From Elephas maximus indicus (Eukaryota; Chordata; Mammalia; Proboscidea; Elephantidae), in NCBI RefSeq assembly GCF_024166365.1, contig NC_064846.1, forward strand, positions 32,261,866-32,325,865: 64,000 nt of DNA, written 5' to 3'. A program made the translations under genes and the position numbers. Below, piece after piece: positions 12,095 to 24,600 of this stretch (position 1 is the stretch's first letter; each line of letters opens with the position of its first letter). The notes under the pieces are model-generated. The model saw nothing but the letters and a program-made list of their open reading frames with translations. It ran no database searches and was not told where the DNA came from.

Positions 12095-12215
12095 AATCAA
12101 CTACCATATATTGAGAATCTGGAGTCTGCCAGGTACTGTACCAAGAATTAAGACATAGCGCCAACCTTCTAGGAGCTCACAGTCTAGTGTGGGAAGAAAG
12201 ATAAGTGTCATCTCT
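12095..12215 (+). repeat. Old L2/MIR-like fragment
   Basis: TGCCAGGTACTGTACCAAG and AGGAGCTCACAGTCTAGTGT are motifs shared by mammalian L2/MIR3-type fossils. It ends about 130 bp before TENM1 exon a. Confidence 0.5.
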
Positions 12216-12342
12216 TGAGCATGAACCCATGCGGATTCAGAGGTAAAAGACATCCCATTGTTGGAGAATCAGGAAAGACTTAGTGATTATGAGGGGAACC
12301 AAGGTAGTGCTTAAAATGTATCTTGTATCTCTTTTTCCCTAG

Positions 12343-12639
12343 GCCCATAACAGAAACCTACTCTCCATAGATTTTGATCATATAACTCGCACAGGAAAGA
12401 TCTATGATGACCATCGGAAATTCACCCTTCGAATTCTTTACGACCAGACAGGGCGGCCCATTCTGTGGTCTCCCGTAAGCAGATATAACGACGTGAACAT
12501 CACATATTCACCTTCAGGTTTGGTGACATTTATTCAAAGAGGAACATGGAATGAAAAAATGGAATATGACCAGAGTGGAAAAATAATTTCAAGAACTTGG
12601 GCTGATGGGAAAATTTGGAGCTATACCTACTTAGAAAAG
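12343..12639 (+). CDS. TENM1: TENM1 coding exon a (YD-repeat region)
   Basis: Acceptor CCCTAG precedes 12343 and donor GTAACT starts at 12640. The 297 nt are 99 whole codons, phase 0 at both ends, beginning [12 protein letters not shown] and ending YTYLEK. YD motifs (YDDHR, YDQTGRP, YDQSGK) place it in the teneurin YD shell. Nothing in the exon is broken. Confidence 0.93.
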
Positions 12640-15600
12640 GTAACTACATAGGAGGAAAAGAACAAACTGGTTTTGAGTTTTTGAATGAGAATGTTGAAAG
12701 TGACCCTCAATTATCCACCTTCCCAAGGACTTGGAGGGGCAAAGTCTGTATTCTGGTTGTTCGGCTCTGTAGAAGAAACCAACAAAAAATGTTGCGCCCT
12801 TAAGGGCAAGCTGTTTTTCAGCTGAAAACTTTCCCCAATCCCATACTCTGCCAGGTACTTTTTCAAACTGAAGCGAGGATAATGGCTTAGCTTTCCCCTC
12901 ATTTGAGCGTATTTGTTCATGCTCTTGAAAAGGTATCTTTATTATTATGAAAGCTCACACTGAGGTAAAATAGCTAGAAAATTATAAAATTGTGTGCTAA
13001 TGTATTTCGGCTCTGGTAAAGAGACTCTTACCGGGGGGATAAGGAATTCTAATTCTGTTAGGATAGTCAGTGAAATATTAGTGGTATACATTTGAGGACT
13101 AATTTTCAAAAGTACTTGGCCTGAGGCAGTGGTGACAGTGGGGCCTCACTGGTAATAGTCTTTTGTGTACAGTTAGTCTCCAGTAGCATATCTAATGGGA
13201 GCTCATGGCCTCTATCTGGTAGGAAGAGAAAAGGATTCTAATCCCACCCCAGGAACCATTAATCAAACAGCAGCCCATACGCAGCAGACTGCTTTCTGGC
13301 CAAATCAGTACCAGAGGACAACAACAGAAACTGATCTCTCTCTGCCATCTCAATGTCTGATCTCCTAAGATAATGCCTCTGGTTTCCCAAATCTATCTAT
13401 TCAACTGAATTCATCAGCCCTGATTAATTTATAAAAATGGCAACATTAAAAATGCTTTCCTTTGAGGATTCAAAGGTAATCAGTGCAAGGTAACTTCTAG
13501 AAGTTCTTAGAAAAGTCATGGGAGCTCATAGCTCATGTGGCAAAATTTTACTAGTTGTGTTGAATGGTGCCAAGCCTTTGTGATATACCTCCCAAACAAA
13601 CAAACCAAAAAAAATGGTGTGACAGTGGTTGTATGTCATTATAAAAATATTTTACTATTTCCCGGAGTCAATTGCTGGGGAATTTATGAAGTTACAACTG
13701 CCTAGGAGATAAAGTGGAACTCCACTTGGGGGTCAAGGCAAAAGGAGGGAGTTTGCAAATGATGTTAACCTTCAGAGGACATGGTGGTCCTCTGCTGTAT
13801 CCATTCTGTGTCCTTTTCTGCTTGAGAAATCGGTCAAATCTATAATCTGTACTCTGTACTGGGAAAGTCTGAATCTAATATAACCTAATATGGTAGTTGA
13901 TATAGTAGTCTTTCCCATTTCTAATTTTGATGACAAGAACGACTGATGAAAGCCTATAACTAATGTCTACAAAGTGCCAAACTTGTTACAACATGAACTA
14001 AATCCCAGTGTTTGGTGCTATCTATATACAAGCCGAATGTCTCTTAAGGTATATAATGATGAGCTTTATATGAAGAAAAGATGCCACTGATCATTAGCAG
14101 AATATTGGCTCTGAGCTATTTTTTCAGGAATATGGATAGTTTTGCACTGAGCCTTCCACAGGTTGTCCATGTGACTAGTGAAGCAGCCAGCACTCCTTAG
14201 GAGACTACGTGGCTTTGAACTCACAGCCCCAACCTCATTAGCACCACAGCCTGACCAATTGAGCTAACTGGCTATAGGCAGCTTAAGATCTAAGTCTCAT
14301 AAGACTTTCCCTTTAGGTTCTCTGTACAATAATAAAGAGCCTACTGAAAACTTAAATTTCAGCCCTGCATGGAGTTATTTAGCCTCTTCTCTAACCAGAA
14401 TTAGTAAACCCTGGTGGCACAGTGGTTAAGAGCTATGGCTGCTAACCAAAAGGCTGGCAGTTCAAATCCAGCAGGTGCTCCTTGGAAAAATCCTATAGGG
14501 CAGTTCTACTCTGTCCTTCAGGGTCTCTATGAGTCGGAATCAACTCAACTGCAATGTTTTTTTTTTTGTCTGACCCCAATTAACCGATTTTATTGTTTCT
14601 CTTTTGTAAATTAACTGATTATTTCATCAGACTAACCTGAGGAGTCAAAAGAATCAACGTGAAGCAAACTTCACATGAATTCTGTTTGCTATAGAAACTT
14701 AGTTGGCAATAATTCTTTAAGAAAAAAAACCCACCTCTGTTAGACTGTCCATGTCTGCAGTGGACAGAAATGTGGCCAATTGACCCAGAATAGTTAATTT
14801 ATTGGGAAAAGCCTTAGTGGTTTCCAAAGACTAGTTTACTGACCAGTAGACAAGCCAAATCATTGGTGCCTTTTGGTTGACTTTTGTCCTTTTCTTGATT
14901 TCATGTTTAATTTGTTCTCTAAACGGGTCGCGCACGACTACTTAAGCAAGCCTATTGTGTAAAACTCAAGAACCCACCAAACACATAATTATGGAATGGT
15001 TCTTTACAAAAATCATTTATCACAAGATTGATTTTATTAACATCACCATTACTGGTGATAACTAATTCACCAGATAGATATGATGATTAAATGAAATAAT
15101 ATAAAAAAAAGTTTTTAAAGCACCCAGCACATCTAGTCATTCAATCAAAGCTAGTTTCTTTCCATTTCAATAGTACATTTAAATATTTACATACAGGTAG
15201 AGAACTTAAATGCTAGAACTTGCAGCCACTTGAAGATAAATCAAAACAGGGAAAAAGGGAAGGAAAAAGAGAAATAGAAAGAAAGGCAAAACAGGAAGGA
15301 AATTCAAGCATCTTTGAAATTGTGATTCTAGAGAAAAGGAGAAAGAAGATTGAATTTACCAAAATCCAATACGCATGTAACTTTTCCAGTGATTGTATGA
15401 GGTTCTAAGTCTCCCTGTCTTCCCCCCAGTCCTCTGCTAGCACATTCTTTTCCTGTGACTGGAGGGGAATGGTGACAAAGAGGCTGCCTCGTGTAATATA
15501 TTTTAAAGAATTCTCTCAACCTTTAAAAAAATGTGTATCTCTTTTTTATAACCCCAAAATACTTCCGGCTTTACCTCTGTAAACTTGCTTGCCAGGACAT

Positions 15601-18600
15601 TACAAAAAATCAACAGCAGATTTTTCGCCTTAACAGCACTCATTTTGTAAAAATTGTTTGATTTCCTCTACAGTAAGTGAAAGTTATGCATATTACTTTC
15701 CTGCACAATGGTCTGTAGCCATTAAGAGAAAAATAATTATTTGGGTAATGGCTGTGGTTGCTTAAATGATCTCTTCTCTATTAAAAAAAATCAATTATTG
15801 TTTCCTAAATTTTCTCTATGTGGTCATTAATTCTCAATCCTGATTTATTAGACTTCTCTGAGTTAATTATATTTTGAAGACTTGTGGGGCTAAAATTTTG
15901 TATTACAGTAAATGTAAAACTTTCCATGTCCTAAAATCATTCTTAAGAACTTCATTTTAAAAATGCATTTAAATATATTTTATAAGCATTTAATAAGATG
16001 CTTTAGTCTGACACGTTTGCATGAAATTGCCTCTTTGGGGCTGAAGTTTTCAAAGGCTGCCGAGAAAGAATGCAGGCTTTGGCTAGATCTTCCATGTGGT
16101 CCAACACTGCCATCTGGAGGTAATTTGAATGCTTTAACTTTTCAAATTTGTCCTAATGGTCCCATACCTATTCTTGTTCAAATGAGTATACGGTCACAAT
16201 TGTTCTTTTTGTTCTCTTAACAAAGATCTCTTTTAAGATCTCACGATCAATTTTTTATAAGTAAAAAGTCTCCCACTGTATTCTTTGGACTAATAAGAAA
16301 CGGCCTTTTATTCTGTGGCAGCCCTGTGGACACTGGCTGGACTCATAAACGTTGTTTTTGAACAAACTGATAATGATGCCCACCCAAAGCGGAAGAGCAG
16401 CCAAATGAGGGCAAAACAGTATCCTGACAGCACGTCATCCATATTCTTGCCATTGGCAGAAAGCTTTAAAACTGACCAGGCAGCTTGAGAGAAAGCGAGG
16501 CATCAGCACCACCTGGGAACGGAGTTCAGGCAGTGGTTTGCTGCAGGCTGGGGGATGAGAACTGAGAATACAAAAACGATATGCTGAAAATGTTTGGCAA
16601 AGCTGGTGCAGCGACTGGAAAAAGCATGGCCCAGGCAGGCTGGTGCTAGATAATATGTGGGGTCCATATGGTGATGGTCCCTGGCCCGTGTCACAGGTGA
16701 CAGATGTCCTTTGTTCGTGGCACATTGACAAGACAATGGAGAAGCGCTGGGAAGTCTGACTCCCCGCCTAGAGATAATGCTGCAAAGGCATTTTTCCCCT
16801 ATTCCTACATAAAGCCTCTCCACCCCTGCACCCCGCCCCCCCGCTACCCCATTCATAGGGAAATTCCCTGACGGGTCTGTTTTCATTCAGGGAGGAAGTT
16901 CTCCCTTTGTATCCCCATGCCCCTGTAGGATTTCCAAGTCCCCTGTCCTTTGTCATGCAGGGTTTTCAGAGGTCAGAACTGTGGAACTGCAAGCTGCAGC
17001 AAGTTGCAGGTTGTCCACAAGTGACGAGTTGACAGGGTTACCCCACAAAACTCTATATCCCCAGGCATAGTGGTTGGTGGAAAAGAAAGAACAAGCAAAT
17101 AACCACTGACTTTGACTTAATACTGACATGTGATTCAAAATCAATAATTCTCAGAAGGACAGGGGAGGGGGAGATACCGTTTCAAAAAGCGTATTCAATA
17201 TTAGACTATAATTTCATGTTTAGAAGATTTAAATGTACATTATCCATGTTTATATAATTCACACATAAATATTTATATAATTTTCATTTAGAAAATGAAA
17301 GCATACCTATTGTCTTCATACCACAAACTTCAGAAATAAAGCTTGACCAAGTCATTTTGCTTGATAATTCTCAAGAGGGAAGGGGTAAAGCACCACTCCC
17401 CTCCAGTGTGTTGTCTCAGGATCTCCAAGGGTGAGCGGATTTTATTTTTAACAAGAGGTCAGATTTAAGTGCTAGTCAATTATAAACAGGATTGCGTCCT
17501 CCCTAAAACACTGCTCCTTTTATGTTTATATTTAAAGTTAAAATAAGATGAACCAATATTTATGAAACACCTATTAATTACATGCAAGGCATTATACCTC
17601 AGCAAATAACTATTTCTGAAATACCGATCAGTTTAGGGGTGAGGTGTTCTATAACCAGAGAATTCTTCACTTTTAATGACATGTCCGCCTCATACAATTA
17701 AAACATGAATTGCAAAATCATACAGGCAGGCCCCAGGTTACGAAGGAGATCAGGTCCTAAGTGTGTCTCAGAAAAGGTGCATCCAGTTCTTACTTAGCCT
17801 TACCTTAGTACAAGGGAAACCCTGGTGGCGTAGTGGCTAAGTGCTACAGCTGCTAACCAAGAGGCTGGCGGTTCAAATCCACCAGGCACTCCTTGGAAAC
17901 TCTTGTTCTATAGGGTCGCTATGGGTCGGAATCGACTTGACGGCAGTGGGTTTAGGTTTTTTGGTTTAGTACAAGAAAAGGCTCCAAGCCTTTTCAACAA
18001 TTTAAAAACCCCACGTGCAGCAAGTGAAGGTGATTGTGAGGAAGACTTTGTGGCTAGTGGGGGTTGATTCAGTCCTTCCAAAGTGAGGGCAAATGTACAT
18101 AACATTAAAGGGCAAGTACAAGTTGTCTGTAAGTCAGGCATCTGTAACCAAGGACTTACTGTAATAATATTTTATATGCACCTTTTCAGAAATACATCTA
18201 CTACATGAAGCCAATAACTATCTTTTGGCCACTATAAGTTAATATACCCTGCATCCCTCTCCCCTCCATCTACCTCCCTTCACTCCATCTCTGCACTGAA
18301 ACAACAGTGACCTTTCTAAAATATAGACTTGATTGTTTCTCTCTACTCTGCAAGCACCCCCTCCCCAAATTGCCTAAAACCCTTAATGGCTCCCTGCTGC
18401 CAACATGTTGAAGTCCAAACTCCTTAACATGGCTCAGGAAGCCCAACATGATCCTGACTCTGCCTACCTAATTGGCCTTATTTCTTGCCATTCTTCAATA
18501 AATACCCCACCCCCTAAAACACACCAAAATTCGTCTCATCTGAAAAGGCCATGTTCTTTTTCATATGAAGGCCTTCACAATGCTCCACCCTCTGTAAGGA

Positions 18601-21600
18601 GTTTTGTTGTTGTTAGCTGTCAGACAGTTGTGATCTGTACGGTTTTCTTTGACTGATTTTCGAAAGTAGATCGCCAGGGCTTTGTTCCTAGTCTGTCTTA
18701 GTCCAGAAGCCCCGCTGTAACCCGTTCAGCATCATAGAAACATGCAAGCCTCCACTGACGGATGGGTGGTGGCTATGCATGAGGTGCATTGGCTGAGAAT
18801 CAAACCCAGGTCTCCCACATGGAAGGCAGGAATTCTACCACTGAACCACCAGTGGCCCTACACCCTCCTACTTCCCCACCCCACTCCTTCCCTGTCTTTA
18901 CCTGACCAGTCCCTAGTCATCTTTTAGGTGTCAAGTCGATGCCACTTTCCCCAGGAAGCCTCCCTTGATTGACCCCTTACCTCTGGGTTAGTTGCTCTTC
19001 CACCTCCCATAAGCACCCTGTACTTCTGTCATAACGCATATCACACTGTATTGTAATTGTTTGGTTACTTGACTTTCTCTTCCATGAAACTGGAAATTCC
19101 ATGAGAACAGACACTATCTTGTGCACTCCTGTATTCACAAGGGTCTACCACAGTGCCTGGCACACAGTAGATGGTGAATAAGTTTGTATTGAATGGACAA
19201 AGGTGTATTTTCTCTAATCTCCTCAAATTCAGTGGTACCTATTATGCTGTTTTTCTTTTGTCTCATTTCAGTCTGTGATGCTCCTCTTGCATAGCCAGCG
19301 GCGTTACATCTTTGAGTATGACCAATCGGATTGTCTGCTCTCAGTCACCATGCCTAGTATGGTGCGCCACAGCTTACAAACCATGCTTTCAGTGGGTTAC
19401 TACCGGAACATTTACACCCCACCGGACAGTAGCACTTCTTTCATCCAAGACTATAGTCGAGATGGCCGGCTGCTACAGACCCTGCATCTGGGGACAGGGC
19501 GTAGAGTTTTATACAAGTACACCAAACAAGCAAGGCTGTCTGAAATTCTCTATGATACCACTCAGGTCACACTAACTTACGAAGAATCTTCTGGAGTGAT
19601 TAAGACAATACATCTGATGCATGACGGATTCATTTGCACAATCAGATACAGGCAAACAGGTTTGTGGGGAAAAAGTAGTGTAAATAATATACAACATTGC
19701 AGAAACCCTGGTGACATAGTGGTTAAGTGCTATGTCTGCTAACCGAAAGGCCGGCAGTTCAAATCCACCAGGCTCTCCTTGGAAACTATGGGGCGGTTCT
19801 ACTCTGCCCTATAGGGTTGCTAAGATTCGGAATCAACTTGACGACAATGGGTTTAGTTTGGTTTGGGTATATGACAACATCAGTATTTCCTTCTGAAATT
19901 TTTGCTGACTGTAGTCTGAGATAAAGGCATTAACCTTAGAGACGTTCAATCCAACAAACTTTCATTTCAGTTATCAAATTATCTTCCTTTTAGTTATCAA
20001 ATTATCTTGCATTGAAAATTAAAAACATGTATTAGAGGCTACATGAAAGCTGGTTTCTTAAAAACAGGTATCCACCTCCCAGCTCTCAAGAAAATTGAAA
20101 TCTAAGTACCTTGTTTAACTGTAGTGTCCTACCCACCACCACATCTTCCCAAAGATGCAGGTGCAAGATATGAATCTCACCGAAACTAGCTCAAGCCCTA
20201 TGTAACCTGTATAAGCCTCAGTTGATGACAAATAGCTTCAAAAGTCAGAACTTTTGAAGGCATTTCATCCTTTGGGTTTATAAAACGCCCAAATCCATTA
20301 CTTTAAAACTGGACTTTGTCAGAACCTGACCCTCTGACTTTGTAGCTTGGGTTAAATGAAATGAAAGCATTTTTTTTCCAGTGATTATAGTCAGAATGTG
20401 TGTTTATAATCTTAGTTTCATCACTCCAGGCTACTGGATGGGTTATTACTTTTCTAGCTCCTATAATGAAATTATTCTATACCTATACTATACAATATTT
20501 TTTAATTTCCGTATTTGCTGACCACTACTGTGAGAATAAATATCTATGAGATGATATGCCCAGACATTAGATATCAGAGGTCAATCTCTAATATTTTATT
20601 TGGAATGTGAAAGCATCAAAAATAAATAACACTAAACCTTTCTGATTGCTCGACATTAATCGCCTAGCTCTGTTCTCATTATTATTTTTCTTTTGGTTCC
20701 TACAGGGCCTCTTATTGGACGCCAGATTTTCAGATTCAGTGAAGAAGGTCTTGTGAATGCACGGTTTGACTACAGCTACAACAACTTCCGTGTCACCAGC
20801 ATGCAAGCTGTGATAAATGAAACCCCTTTGCCCATAGATCTATACCGATATGTTGATGTCTCTGGTAGAACAGAACAGTTTGGAAAATTCAGCGTAATTA
20901 ATTACGATTTGAATCAGGTCATAACTACTACAGTGATGAAGCACACCAAGATCTTCAGTGCCAACGGACAAGTTATTGAAGTTCAATATGAAATTCTAAA
21001 GGCAATTGCCTACTGGATGACAATTCAATATGACAATATGGGCCGTATGGTAATATGTGATATAAGAGTAGGAGTAGATGCCAATATCACAAGATACTTC
21101 TATGAATACGATGCTGATGGGCAGCTTCAAACTGTTTCTGTAAATGATAGAACCCAATGGCGTTATAGTTATGATCTGAACGGAAACATCAACCTCTTAA
21201 GCCATGGGAATAGTGCTCGTCTTACTCCTCTCCGATATGACCTCCGAGACCGCATCACCAGACTGGGAGAAATTCAGTATAAAATGGATGAAGATGGTTT
21301 TCTGAGGCAGAGGGGAAATGACGTATTTGAATATAATTCTAACGGTCTGCTGCAGAAAGCCTACAATAAGGTTTCTGGCTGGACTGTGCAGTATTACTAT
21401 GATGGACTTGGGCGACGTGTCGCCAGTAAGTCCAGCCTAGGGCAGCACCTGCAGTTCTTTTATGCAGACCTTGCCAACCCCATAAGAGTTACTCATTTGT
21501 ACAACCATACGAGCTCAGAGATTACATCTCTGTATTATGATCTCCAAGGTCACCTTATTGCCATGGAGTTAAGCAGTGGGGAAGAATATTATGTAGCCTG

Positions 21601-24600
21601 TGATAATACAGGCACCCCACTAGCTGTGTTCAGCAGCCGAGGTCAGGTGATAAAAGAGATATTGTACACTCCTTATGGAGATATCTATCATGACACTTAC
21701 CCTGACTTTCAGGTCATCATTGGTTTTCATGGAGGACTCTATGATTTCCTTACAAAGTTAGTGCTCCTGGGGCAACGGGATTATGATGTTGTTGCCGGCA
21801 GATGGACAACGCCTAATCATCACGTATGGAAACAGCTGAACCTCCTTCCTAAGCCATTCAACCTCTACTCCTTTGAAAATAACTATCCAGTTGGCAAAAT
21901 TCAAGATGTTGCAAAGTATACCACAGGTATGTAAACAGTATAAAACTTTAAGCTAAACCTGAGATAACTCGGTGCTGTTTATCACAGAATCTCAATGCCT
22001 TTGTAAATATGCTTCCTCTTCCTGCCGGTTAGCCCGCAAGGTATTGTGCATTCACTGCCTTCCTTAGTTTTCTAGAGTGAGCAAAACAGTGCGAGTTAGC
22101 ACAAAACATGATGCTTTTGCATCCCAGTACATTTCTTCTTTCCTTTTAAGCTGTTTCTCTGTGTAATTTTCACTCTTAAAAGCTTGTATGAAAAATTTCA
22201 TAAAATAAAAATGCAGAATTATGTCACATCAATTAAATCGAATATCACAGACTGTGTAGCCTGAGTACCACTACCACACTGGAAGCTTCATTGCAAAAAA
22301 ACTGAGCCTATCTCTGGGGTTATCCACAAATTGAAAGGGTTCCCTGTATAGGAAGGATCATACGTCTTAGAGTAGGGAGTATAAGGAGGAATTTTATCCC
22401 TAACTTCCCGGTGCCTAAACACATTGAGGATAGGAAGGCAGCTTTCAAGCTCTCAACAAAGATTGTAAAGTATGTGCTTTAAATTTTTTTTTTCTTTTAC
22501 ATCTTGTGTCTCACAGATATTGGAAGTTGGTTGGAGCTATTTGGTTTCCAATTACACAACGTGCTACCTGGATTTCCAAAACCTGAATTGGAAAATTTGG
22601 AATTAACTTATGAGCTTCTGCAACTTCAAACAAAAACACAAGAGTGGGATCCTGGAAAGGTTAGTAAAAGTTTTACCTTCTCTATTTGGCTGGAAAAAAA
22701 AAAAACAAGGTAGAATTGCAGAGCATCTAACACCATGAAATGTTATTGACATACATTTGCTTACTTATATGTTAGTCTTTTTGAATATTTGCTGAAATAT
22801 CCATGATTAATGAGGAGGTAGACAAAAGCATCCATGAGGGATCAGGGCATCAGAGCTTTTGGAAAAGAAAACACTAACAGGTGATTTGATGGCTGCTATG
22901 TTTTTTTTTTTTTTATGATAGATAAGGAAACCCTGGTGGCGTAGTGGTTAAGTACTACAGCTGGTAACCAAGAGGTCCGCAGTTTGAATCCACCAGGCGC
23001 TCCTTGGAAGCTCAATGGGGCAGTTCTACTCCGTCCTATAGAGTCGCTAGGAGTCGGAATCCACTTGACGGCAGTGGGTTTGGTTTTTTCCTTTTTTTGG
23101 TTTATGACAGATAAACAAGAAGAAAAAGGAACTTTTCAAATTCCAGAACGGGCTACCAAGGTCAATTATGGAATCTGTGTAAAGACAATTGTTCACTAAG
23201 AAGCATCAAAACATCCGATTGCCAACTGTAAAATCATTTAGGGGATAGTGCATTAATAGCGTGGGGATAAAATCATTAAAATTATTCTGATAAAGTATAT
23301 GAGAACCTACAAGAGAAATGAAGCCAGAATGATAAATACTCCAGGGATAGTCTGGAAAAAGGAATACCAAAAGCATTCAACATTCAACAGATGATTTCAT
23401 CAGGTGTATGATGTACAAATGGAAACATACAGCAACTTTTTTTTTCAATTGAAAAAAAATAGGAATATCTGCGTTTGGGGAAAAAATTGGCTTTAACAAA
23501 ATAAAACTGAAATTTGAGTAAGAGGGCTTGATATTTAAGTATAAAAAAGTATACGAAAAAGAAAATTCTAAACGGGCAACAGGCTTATCCCTTTTTTAAA
23601 ATATGTAGAATATGTAAATGTTCCTTGTAATGAAAAGTCCTAGAAAACAAGTTTAGCAAAATGTTGATAATTGCTGAAGCTTTGTAATGGGTACATGGAG
23701 GATCATTATTCTTTATTTTTTAGTATGTTTGAAAATTTCCATAGTAAAAGCATTCTTTTAATTATTTTTTATCGTGGTGAGTATATGTATAACAAAAGCA
23801 TTCACCGTTTCAACATCTTTTACGCATAGAATTCAGTGACTTAAGCCCACAGAAAAACATCGGTGAACTTCTTTCAGATTTGCCATAGACATATATAAGG
23901 TCATAAGCTACTTGAAGGCAAAAGCCATGCCTTATACATCTCTTTATACCTCACTGTGCTTAATGTATTACTCTACACACAGTAATAATAGTGTTAGTCC
24001 AACGGGTGAAATAAAATGTCTGTTTTGGGGGAGCTGGACCCACTTAACTTGAAGCACCTTCTAGCTCTGAGATTCTGATATCAAGTTTGAAGCTATTTCG
24101 TTATGCTCAACTCAATCAAGATATTAAGAAATACATGCCAGGTGATCAAGTCAGTTGTTAGTCTTTTCTTTTCCAAATCTCTGAGGGAGAAATTCCAAAT
24201 GTGACCCGTTTTTCAGTCAGTCACCGGCCAATTAAAGATAGGAGGAAGCAACATTGCAAGCCTTTGTTTTTCCTGAGCACCAACCACATGGCAGGTGCCT
24301 AACCCTGCACTGCATTTTCACTGTGCCTTTTTTTTTTTTTCTTTCCTAGACTATCCTGGGTATTCAGTGTGAGCTGCAGAAACAGCTCAGGAATTTCATT
24401 TCCTTGGACCAGCTTCCTATGACTCCCCAGTATAGTGATGGACGGTGCCTTGAAGGAGGAAAACAACCAAGGTTTGCTGCTGTCCCTTCTGTTTTTGGAA
24501 AAGGTATCAAATTTGCCATCAAGGATGGCATAGTCACAGCCGATATTATAGGAGTAGCCAATGAAGATAGCAGGCGGCTTGCTGCTATTCTCAATAATGC

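Noticed and set aside
14406-14567. AfroSINE heads as functional tRNA genes
   Set aside because: A and B boxes are recognisable, but no cloverleaf or acceptor stem forms and the same head recurs dozens of times with SINE bodies.
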